Positions 32,753-38,575 of a stretch of 38,575 nucleotides of DNA are shown here, piece by piece. The stretch spans positions 1 through 38,575 of the forward strand of contig JAVCCK010000026.1 of assembly GCA_030765525.1 (NCBI GenBank). The letters run 5' to 3'. Source of the stretch: Candidatus Lernaella stagnicola. Lineage in GTDB: Bacteria; Lernaellota; Lernaellaia; Lernaellales; Lernaellaceae. Each line of letters starts with the position of its first letter. The first letter of the stretch is position 1. Both the position numbers and the translations under genes were made by a program. The notes under the pieces were generated by a model that was not told the origin of the DNA, did no database searches, and worked only from the letters and a program-made list of their open reading frames with translations.

Positions 32753-33127
32753 TTAGTCCAGTTGCTCGCCGCTGTCTTTGGCGATCCGGACTTTGGTACC
32801 GTCATTCAAAATCTTGTACGTAACCCGCGTCGGGTTGTTCGTTTTCGGGTCGACCAGTCGAACGTTCGACACGTGGATCGCCGCTTCCCGCTCGATAATG
32901 CCGCCCTGCTGGTTCGTGCGGCTGGGCCGCTGGTGGCGCTTGATGATATTTATGCGCTCGACCAGGACACGTTGTGTTTCCGGGAACACCTTCAACACCT
33001 TGCCGCGTTTGGCCGGGTCGTCTAATCGACGCCGTTCCTTGCCCGCGACGATGTGGACGATATCGCCCTTTTTGATTCTCATCTTTTGTTTGGCCTTTGC
33101 CGGCTTTTGTTTTTTCGCGCGTGCCAT
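32753..33127 (-). CDS. rplX: Ribosomal protein uL24 with basic N-terminal extension
   Basis: An assembly-initiating 50S protein. The KOW core starts at M16 ([15 protein letters not shown]), with [12 protein letters not shown] and [15 protein letters not shown]. The 124-aa protein carries a 15-residue Lys/Ala-rich extension. It is real by the Shine-Dalgarno: AGGAGA precedes ATG 33127, while M16 has none. It overlaps nothing; rplN ends 9 nt upstream. Confidence 0.98.
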   Translation of the reverse strand: MARAKKQKPAKAKQKMRIKKGDIVHIVAGKERRRLDDPAKRGKVLKVFPETQRVLVERINIIKRHQRPSRTNQQGGIIEREAAIHVSNVRLVDPKTNNPTRVTYKILNDGTKVRIAKDSGEQLD

Positions 33128-33136
33128 TCTCGTCTC

Positions 33137-33505
33137 CTACAACACTTCCGGCGCCAGGCTAATGATGCGATTAAAGCCTTTATGCCGTAGTTCGCGGGCC
33201 ACCGGTCCGAAAATACGATTGCCGATCGGCTCTTTGGTTTTACTGATCAGCACGGCACTGTTTTCGTCGAAACGAATGTATGTGCCGTCCGGTCGGGCGA
33301 CGCGATATCTGGTTCGTACGACCACCGCCCGCACCACGTCGCCTTTTTTGACCTTGGCGTTCGGAATCGCTTCCTTGACCGACACGACGATCACATCGCC
33401 CACCCGGGCGTACTTGCGTTTGGAACCGCCCAGAACTTTGATGGTCTGCAACTTCCGGGCGCCGGAATTATCCGCCACCGAAAGTTGGGTTTGCATTTGA
33501 ATCAT
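33137..33505 (-). CDS. rplN: Ribosomal protein uL14
   Basis: A 122-aa 50S protein at the subunit interface. The start [18 protein letters not shown] and the ending [10 protein letters not shown] are typical; [11 protein letters not shown] and [10 protein letters not shown] lie between. Length is standard for the family. Confidence 0.99.
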   Translation of the reverse strand: MIQMQTQLSVADNSGARKLQTIKVLGGSKRKYARVGDVIVVSVKEAIPNAKVKKGDVVRAVVVRTRYRVARPDGTYIRFDENSAVLISKTKEPIGNRIFGPVARELRHKGFNRIISLAPEVL

Positions 33506-33523
33506 CGCCTGCCTCCGCCTGGC

Positions 33524-33790
33524 CTAGTCGGCCCGTTTGACGATCTTCGTCACACGCCAACGCTTTTGCGCCGAAAACGGCCGGGATTCCACGATTTGTA
33601 CCGTATCACCCGTGTTGGCAGTGTCATGTTCGTCGTGCGCCATGTATTTCTTGCTGCGGCGAATGTATTTCTTGTACTTCGTGTGCTGGAAAAAGCGATC
33701 GACTTTGACCGTGACGGTTTTGGCCGCCTTGTCAGAAATCACCACTCCCTGCAGCACGCGACGATTACCGCGTTTTTCTTCGCTAGCCAT
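33524..33790 (-). CDS. rpsQ: Ribosomal protein uS17
   Basis: An 88-aa OB-fold 30S protein: [16 protein letters not shown], then [19 protein letters not shown] and [11 protein letters not shown]. Its start overlaps the end of rpmC by 8 nt, so translation is likely coupled. Confidence 0.99.
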   Translation of the reverse strand: MASEEKRGNRRVLQGVVISDKAAKTVTVKVDRFFQHTKYKKYIRRSKKYMAHDEHDTANTGDTVQIVESRPFSAQKRWRVTKIVKRAD

Positions 33791-33989
33791 GTGCCTTCCC
33801 CTGCATATCGAGTTCGCGCCGGATTGTCTTGGCGCGGGCGATGTCGCGTTTCACCTGCGTGAGGCGCGCGTTATTTTCGAGTTGCCCCGTGAACATTTGA
33901 AAACGCAGGTTGAACAATTCCTGAATCAAGTCCTGTTCTTTGGTGCCCAATTCGTCGGGCGACATTTCGCGCAAATCTTTCGCCTTCAT
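33783..33989 (-). CDS. rpmC: Ribosomal protein uL29
   Basis: A 68-aa helical 50S protein near the tunnel exit: [29 protein letters not shown] and [11 protein letters not shown]. The ATG is one base past the rplP stop; its own end overlaps rpsQ. Confidence 0.99.
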   Translation of the reverse strand: MKAKDLREMSPDELGTKEQDLIQELFNLRFQMFTGQLENNARLTQVKRDIARAKTIRRELDMQGKAHG

Positions 33990-33990
33990 G

Positions 33991-34401
33991 CTAATCCTCC
34001 CGCGTCACAAAACGGGTTTTTATCGGTAGCTTGTGCGCGGCCAACCGAAACGCTTCCTTAGCCAGATCACGCGTTACGCCTTCCATTTCATAGAGCATCC
34101 GGCCGGGTTTGACGATCGCCACCCAATACTCCGGGGAGCCCTTGCCCTTACCCATCCGGGTTTCCGCCGGCTTCTTGGTCATCGGTTTGCTCGGGAATAT
34201 CCGAATCCACACGCGACCACCGCGTTTGACGTGACGGGTCATGGCAATACGAGCCGCCTCAATTTGCCGCGAGGTCAAACGCCCGCGCTCCACGGCCTGC
34301 AATCCGTAATCGCCGAAGTCCAAATTATTGCCGCGGTACGACTCGCCTCGCATGCGGCCTTTTTGCTGCTTGCGATATTTGGTCCTGCTGGGCATCAACA
34401 T
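33991..34401 (-). CDS. rplP: Ribosomal protein uL16
   Basis: A 136-aa 50S protein near the A site and 5S rRNA. It opens [17 protein letters not shown] and continues with [21 protein letters not shown] and [13 protein letters not shown]. Length is standard. Confidence 0.99.
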   Translation of the reverse strand: MLMPSRTKYRKQQKGRMRGESYRGNNLDFGDYGLQAVERGRLTSRQIEAARIAMTRHVKRGGRVWIRIFPSKPMTKKPAETRMGKGKGSPEYWVAIVKPGRMLYEMEGVTRDLAKEAFRLAAHKLPIKTRFVTRED

Positions 34402-34419
34402 GGCGTCTGCTCCTTTTGC

Positions 34420-35052
34420 CTACGAGGTGACCACGTCGCCGTGGTAAATCCATACCTTGACGCCGATCACGCCGTAGGTGGTCCGGGCTTCCGCGAAACC
34501 GTAGTCGATGTCCGCCCGCAAGGTGTGCAAGGGCACGCGACCCTCGCGATACCATTCGCGGCGACTCATTTCCGCGCCGCCCAAACGACCGGCGGTGGCG
34601 ATCCGAATTCCCTTGACGCCGATTTTCATGGCGTTGCCCACCGCTTTTTTCATAGCGCGGCGGAAGGCGATGCGGCGCAGCAACTGGTTGGCCACACCTT
34701 CGGCCACCAACTGAGCGTCCACGTCGGCCCGGCGGATCTCCTGGATCTTGATGTAGACGTCGCGGCCCAACATCTCGTTGAGTTCGCGGCGCAACACTTC
34801 GACCTCGGCGCCCTTCTTGCCGATGATGATGCCGGGACGCGCCGTATGGATCGTCACGTCGACCTTGTTGGCGCGACGCTCAATATCCACCTTCGAAATC
34901 GCGGCATGGCCGAGCTTGTCCTTGATGTGCTTGCGCAGTTTCAAGTCCTCGTGCAAGTACTCGCGGTACTCTTTGCCCTCGGCAAACCAGCGACTGTTCC
35001 AGTCTTTGGAAATGCCAAGCCTAAAACCGATCGGATGGGTCTTCTGTCCCAC
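34420..35052 (-). CDS. rpsC: Ribosomal protein uS3
   Basis: A 210-aa 30S protein at the mRNA entry channel. Blocks are [13 protein letters not shown], the KH-domain [12 protein letters not shown] and [16 protein letters not shown]. The start is GTG behind GAGGTGAGCC. It is 11 nt after rplV. Confidence 0.99.
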   Translation of the reverse strand: MGQKTHPIGFRLGISKDWNSRWFAEGKEYREYLHEDLKLRKHIKDKLGHAAISKVDIERRANKVDVTIHTARPGIIIGKKGAEVEVLRRELNEMLGRDVYIKIQEIRRADVDAQLVAEGVANQLLRRIAFRRAMKKAVGNAMKIGVKGIRIATAGRLGGAEMSRREWYREGRVPLHTLRADIDYGFAEARTTYGVIGVKVWIYHGDVVTS

Positions 35053-35063
35053 GGCTCACCTCG

Positions 35064-35408
35064 TTATGCTTGATCCAGAATCACAGTTACGTGACTCATT
35101 CGTTTGAAAACACGATCGACCCGACCACGCGCCCGAAAGCGGATGCGTTTGAGCGTCGGACCTTCATCGACGATGACGTTCTTGACGAACAGACCGTCGA
35201 CATCCACGCCCTCTCGCTGCTGCGCGTTGGCCAGAGCGGAGGCCATCACCTTGTAGATGGCCGGCGCCGAACCCTTTTTCGGCGAAAACTTCAGCAACTG
35301 GAGCGCCTCGTACACCGGCTTGCCCTTGACTTGCGCGGCGACGACGCGGCCCTTGAACGGGGAGAACCGCAGGAAGCGTCCCTTCGCCCGAATTTCCGTG
35401 CTTTCCAT
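35064..35408 (-). CDS. rplV: Ribosomal protein uL22
   Basis: A 114-aa 50S protein whose hairpin lines the exit tunnel. Motifs are A-L-A-N-A-Q-Q-R-E-G-V-D-V-D, V-D-E-G-P-T-L-K-R-I-R-F-R-A-R-G-R and the ending S-H-V-T-V-I-L. Length is normal for the family, and the ATG lies 15 nt after rpsS. Confidence 0.99.
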   Translation of the reverse strand: MESTEIRAKGRFLRFSPFKGRVVAAQVKGKPVYEALQLLKFSPKKGSAPAIYKVMASALANAQQREGVDVDGLFVKNVIVDEGPTLKRIRFRARGRVDRVFKRMSHVTVILDQA

Positions 35409-35423
35409 ATTCCTACTCCCCGC

Positions 35424-35696
35424 CTAAGCGCCTTTGCGGTCGCCGGAATGACCCCGGAAAGTCCGCGTCGGCGAAAACTCGCCCAGTTTGTGACCCACCA
35501 TGTTCTCGGTCACGAAAACCGGAATGAATTTCTTCCCGTTGTGGACGGCAAAGGTCAGTCCAACCATCTCGGGAACGATCGTCGATCGCCGGGACCAAGT
35601 CCGAATCACCTGCTTAGCGCCGATCGCTTTCGCGTGCTGAACCTTCTCCAACAAGTGGTCGTCGATGAAAGGTCCTTTTTTGATGCTGCGGGCCAT
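35424..35696 (-). CDS. rpsS: Ribosomal protein uS19
   Basis: A 90-aa 30S head protein with [27 protein letters not shown] and [19 protein letters not shown]. The start lies 12 nt after rplB. Confidence 0.99.
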   Translation of the reverse strand: MARSIKKGPFIDDHLLEKVQHAKAIGAKQVIRTWSRRSTIVPEMVGLTFAVHNGKKFIPVFVTENMVGHKLGEFSPTRTFRGHSGDRKGA

Positions 35697-35708
35697 CCCT
35701 TCGTCTCC

Positions 35709-36533
35709 TTACTTGCGCCGTTTGACGATGTATTTGCTCGACGGCTTGTTCTTTTTACGCGTCTTGTAACCCTTGGTCGGCACGCCCCAGGGCGTTACCG
35801 GGTGGCGACCACCGCTGGTGCGGCCTTCGCCGCCGCCGTGCGGGTGATCGACCGGGTTCATCGCCACGCCACGCACCTTCGGGCGTCGTCCCATCCAGCG
35901 CGCGCGACCGGCTTTTCCGATCTTGATATTCTGGTGATCGATATTGCCGACCTGACCGACCGTTGCAAAGCAACGTACGTGCACCCGGCGCATTTCGCCA
36001 CTCTGCATTTTCAGCAGTGCGTAGTTGCCCTCTACCGACAGCAACTGCGCGTAAGTACCCGCGCTGCGAATGAGCTGGCCGCCCTTGCCGATCTTCATTT
36101 CCACGTTATGCACCCAGGTTCCGTAAGGCATGTTGCCCAACGGCAACGCGTTGCCCGGGCGGATATCCACGTGATCGCCCGCCACCAAGGTGTCGCCGAC
36201 CCGCACGCCCTGCGGATGCAGAATGTATCTTTTTTCGCCGTCGACATACTGCAGCAGACAAATACGCGCGCTGCGGTTCGGGTCGTATTCTACCGAGACG
36301 ACCTTGGCCGGGATGTCGCGCTTGTCGCGTTTCCAGTCGATGAGGCGATAACGCCGTTTGTGACCGCCGCCGCGATGTCGGACCGTCATGCGCCCGTAAA
36401 CGTTGCGACCGCCGCTCTTTTTCAGCGGCGCCAGCAGGCTTTTCTCGGGCTCGCGGCGCGTAACTTCCTCAAAGGTAGAGACCGTTTGGAAGCGTCGGCC
36501 CGGGCTCGTTGGTTTGTATCGTTTGATACCCAT
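35709..36533 (-). CDS. rplB: Ribosomal protein uL2
   Basis: A 274-aa 50S protein needed for subunit joining and peptidyl transfer. It begins [14 protein letters not shown] and carries [12 protein letters not shown] and the near-universal [13 protein letters not shown]. Length is standard. It follows rplW by 12 nt. Confidence 0.99.
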   Translation of the reverse strand: MGIKRYKPTSPGRRFQTVSTFEEVTRREPEKSLLAPLKKSGGRNVYGRMTVRHRGGGHKRRYRLIDWKRDKRDIPAKVVSVEYDPNRSARICLLQYVDGEKRYILHPQGVRVGDTLVAGDHVDIRPGNALPLGNMPYGTWVHNVEMKIGKGGQLIRSAGTYAQLLSVEGNYALLKMQSGEMRRVHVRCFATVGQVGNIDHQNIKIGKAGRARWMGRRPKVRGVAMNPVDHPHGGGEGRTSGGRHPVTPWGVPTKGYKTRKKNKPSSKYIVKRRK

Positions 36534-36545
36534 GATCGTTTCCCC

Positions 36546-36836
36546 TTACACGCCTTCGAAGAAGTCGATCGAGTCGCCTTTTTGCAACGTGACCGTGGCC
36601 TTCTTCCACTTCGGTGTGTAACCAATGTGACGGCCGAGCCGTTTGCGCTTGCCGGGCATCACCTGGGTGCGCACGTCCTCAACCGTTACGTCGAACAACT
36701 CCTCGACCGCCTTGCCGATCTCCACTTTGTTCGCGTGGAGCGCAACTTCAAAAGTCACCTTGTTTCGATCTTCCTGCGCAAGGTTGGCTTTCTCAGTGAT
36801 AACCGGCCGCTTGATGATTTTGTACGCCGCTTTCAT
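36546..36836 (-). CDS. rplW: Ribosomal protein uL23
   Basis: A 96-aa tunnel-exit protein that docks SRP and trigger factor: I-K-R-P-V-I-T-E-K-A-N-L-A, F-E-V-A-L-H-A-N-K-V-E-I-G-K-A-V-E and the basic G-K-R-K-R-L-G-R-H-I-G-Y-T-P-K-W-K-K-A. Its ATG overlaps the rplD stop by one base, implying coupled translation. Confidence 0.99.
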   Translation of the reverse strand: MKAAYKIIKRPVITEKANLAQEDRNKVTFEVALHANKVEIGKAVEELFDVTVEDVRTQVMPGKRKRLGRHIGYTPKWKKATVTLQKGDSIDFFEGV

Positions 36837-37456
36837 TACGCCAACGCTCCTTCGATTATGGCCAAGGCGTCCTTGGTCAATACCACGTGTTCGTAGCGCA
36901 GCAGGTCGTATACGTTCAGACCCTCCACGCGCAACACTTTGGCCTTCGGAATGTTGCGAGCGCTTCTCTCCACGACCTCATTCTTCTGGTCGATGACGAA
37001 CAAACCGCTCGTGACGCCTAAATCACTCATCAATGAGGCAAAGAGCTTGGTCTTGATTTCGGGCAAATCCAGGTTGTCCAAAATCAGCAGTTTGCCTTCG
37101 GCCAGCTTCATCGTCAGCGCATTGCGCACCGCCGCGCGCCGCACTTTCTTCGGTACGCGGTAGGCATAGCTGCGATTGCGCGGCCCGAAGGTCGTGCCGC
37201 CGCCAACCCGCACCGGACTGCGGCGGTCACCCGCGCGCGCCCGGCCCGTGCCTTTTTGGCGGTACATCTTGCGGCCCGTGTAATTGACTTCGCTCCGCTC
37301 TTTCGTGTGTGCGGTGCCGCTCCGCCGCCCGGCCATTTGCTGCCGCACGACTTCCCAGAACAAATGTTCTTTCACTTCGCCGTTGAACACGCGATCAGGC
37401 AGGTCGACTTGTTCGACCTTCTGATTCTGCATATTCAGGACATCGTGTTTTGCCAT
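36836..37456 (-). CDS. rplD: Ribosomal protein uL4
   Basis: A 206-aa 50S protein reaching the exit tunnel; in some bacteria it represses its own operon. Motifs are the loop [22 protein letters not shown] and [16 protein letters not shown]. The ATG is 13 nt after rplC. The S10 leader where such control would act is outside the window. Confidence 0.99.
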   Translation of the reverse strand: MAKHDVLNMQNQKVEQVDLPDRVFNGEVKEHLFWEVVRQQMAGRRSGTAHTKERSEVNYTGRKMYRQKGTGRARAGDRRSPVRVGGGTTFGPRNRSYAYRVPKKVRRAAVRNALTMKLAEGKLLILDNLDLPEIKTKLFASLMSDLGVTSGLFVIDQKNEVVERSARNIPKAKVLRVEGLNVYDLLRYEHVVLTKDALAIIEGALA

Positions 37457-37469
37457 CAGTCCGCCCCTC

Positions 37470-38111
37470 CTACGCCTTAACGCTCGGTTTGACCGTGACT
37501 AATCCGCTGTTCGCTCCGGGGACGGCGCCAACGACAAATAGCAGATTCTTCTCGGCGTCCACTTGGAAAATCTGTAGACGCTGCACGGTTACCTTTTTGT
37601 TACCCAACTGGCCGGCCATCTTTTTGCCTTTGACGACCCTGCCGGGATATGCACTCATGCCGATGGAACCGGGCTCGCGTTTGTTCTTCGAACCGTGAGT
37701 CAGCGGGCCGCGCGAAAAGCCGTGCCGCTTGATGGTCCCGGCAAAACCCCGACCCTTGCTCTTGCCCGTGATGTCAACCAAGTCACCACTGTTGAACTGT
37801 TCAACCGTGATTACCTGACCCACCTTAAAGGCGCTCGGGTCGTCAACACGAAACTCCCGCACAGTGCGGAAGCCGGTGCGCGTCTTCTCACCCAAAGCCT
37901 TTTTGAAAACCCCGGCTTCCGGTTGGGTGAGCTTACGCAGGTCTCTTTCGCCAAAACCGACGACGATGGCGTTGTAGCCCTCGTTTTTATCGGTTTTAAC
38001 TTGAACCACGGTACACGGGCCGGCCTCGATGACCGTCAAGGGGAAACGCGTGCCGGCCTTATCATAGGCCTGCGTCATTCCCCTTTTTATCCCCAAGATT
38101 CCCGTTGCCAT
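37470..38111 (-). CDS. rplC: Ribosomal protein uL3
   Basis: A 213-aa 50S assembly protein near the peptidyl-transferase centre. The start M-A-T-G-I-L-G-I-K-R-G-M-T and the loop G-R-G-F-A-G-T-I-K-R-H-G-F, followed by G-P-L-T-H-G-S-K and R-E-P-G-S-I-G, are diagnostic. It lies 12 nt after rpsJ. Confidence 0.99.
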   Translation of the reverse strand: MATGILGIKRGMTQAYDKAGTRFPLTVIEAGPCTVVQVKTDKNEGYNAIVVGFGERDLRKLTQPEAGVFKKALGEKTRTGFRTVREFRVDDPSAFKVGQVITVEQFNSGDLVDITGKSKGRGFAGTIKRHGFSRGPLTHGSKNKREPGSIGMSAYPGRVVKGKKMAGQLGNKKVTVQRLQIFQVDAEKNLLFVVGAVPGANSGLVTVKPSVKA

Positions 38112-38123
38112 CGGCTACTCCAG

Positions 38124-38435
38124 TCAGATCAATTTGATGTCGACGGCCACGCCGGCGGACAGTTCGACTTTGTTCATTGCGTCCATCGTTTGCTGATTGG
38201 TGTTGTAAATCTCAATCAGCCGCTTATGCGTGCGAATCTCGAATTGCTCGCGACTCTTCTTGTCGACATGCGGCGAGCGCAGCACGCAGAATTTCTCGAT
38301 GCGGGTCGGCAAAGGAATCGGCCCGCTGACGGCGGCCCCAGTATTTTTGGCCGCAAGTGCGATTTCCCGCGCCGATTTATCCAACAGTTTGTGGTCGTAC
38401 GCTTTCAAGCGGATCCGGATTCTTTGCCCTTCCAC
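38124..38435 (-). CDS. rpsJ: Ribosomal protein uS10
   Basis: A 103-aa 30S protein that also serves as NusE in antitermination. Motifs are [23 protein letters not shown] and [16 protein letters not shown]. The start is GTG with AAGGGG 7 nt upstream. It comes 12 nt after tuf, the usual str-to-S10 junction. Confidence 0.99.
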   Translation of the reverse strand: MEGQRIRIRLKAYDHKLLDKSAREIALAAKNTGAAVSGPIPLPTRIEKFCVLRSPHVDKKSREQFEIRTHKRLIEIYNTNQQTMDAMNKVELSAGVAVDIKLI

Positions 38436-38447
38436 TGTCGTACCCCT

Positions 38448-38575
38448 TTACTCGAAAATATTTGATACGACGCCGGCGCCGACGGTACGGCCGCCTTCGC
38501 GAATCGCGAAGCGCAGTCCATCTTCCATCGCAATCGGCGTAATCAATGCCACGCTGATCTTCACGTTCTCGCCCG
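38448..38575 (-). CDS. tuf: Elongation factor Tu, C-terminal end (5' truncated by window)
   Basis: The last 42 residues are visible: [22 protein letters not shown] and [14 protein letters not shown], which is domain III of EF-Tu, the carrier of aminoacyl-tRNA to the ribosome. The TAA stop is at 38448-38450. The gene continues past the window edge. Confidence 0.98.
   Translation of the reverse strand, partial: GENVKISVALITPIAMEDGLRFAIREGGRTVGAGVVSNIFE

Noticed and set aside
35070-36896. A 608-codon open frame antisense to rplV-rpsS-rplB-rplW
   Set aside because: It spans four ribosomal genes and their junctions; no domain is visible in its translation.

Overview
The window is a stretch of a GC-rich bacterial chromosome, probably from an uncultivated Gram-negative lineage. 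Evidence for a Gram-negative envelope is the ADP-heptose (LPS core) genes gmhA and a heptose-kinase-like fusion, two lipoproteins with lipobox signals, and a TlpA-type thioredoxin. Secreted proteins carry very long Asp-rich tethers, a habit of some deltaproteobacteria-like and candidate-phylum genomes. I cannot name the taxon from sequence alone. No phage, IS element, CRISPR array or rRNA is visible. No stretch over 300 bases lacks a gene.

Layout. (1) 1-3331: the tail of a TPR-type gene (+) converges on a minus-strand pair, a YbjN/T3S-chaperone-like small protein followed by a ClpA/ClpC-like AAA+ unfoldase with a degenerate first ATPase site. (2) 3332-9749: a plus-strand translation block, rpmE - DUF1385 (YqhQ) - prfA, with a large secreted subtilisin-like protease inserted before prfA. 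(3) 9727-11070: a DUF362 protein on the minus strand, overlapping the end of prfA. (4) 11247-14336: a plus-strand run of thrS (without a TGS domain), gmhA and a small exported TPR protein. (5) 14348-17540: a minus-strand unit starting at a strong promoter, tRNA-Met(CAU), an intrinsic terminator, a PfkB-kinase/HAD-phosphatase fusion and a deoxyhypusine-synthase-like protein. (6) 17591-22338: two paralogous minus-strand lipoproteins, each with an acidic tether and about 12 repeats suggestive of beta-propellers. (7) 22428-23015: a TlpA/ResA-like thioredoxin. (8) 23033-38575: the complete S10-spc-alpha operon on the minus strand, from the 3' end of tuf through rplQ, in canonical order and ending at an intrinsic terminator.

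How the genes work together. The ribosomal superoperon includes secY, adk, map, infA and rpoA, with spacings mostly under 20 nt. GmhA plus the kinase/HAD fusion could carry sedoheptulose-7-phosphate to heptose-1-phosphate; no nucleotidyltransferase is seen here. Three exported proteins share runs of Asp with D-D-D-T-G-G, T-T-P-G-D-D-D or N-D-D modules, suggesting a common surface-display style. The most unusual features are the kinase/HAD fusion downstream of a terminated tRNA gene, the Asp tethers with a terminal Cys cluster on the protease, the Clp-like ATPase with a lost D1 Walker lysine, and the long acidic tail of bL17 built from perfect 30-bp repeats.
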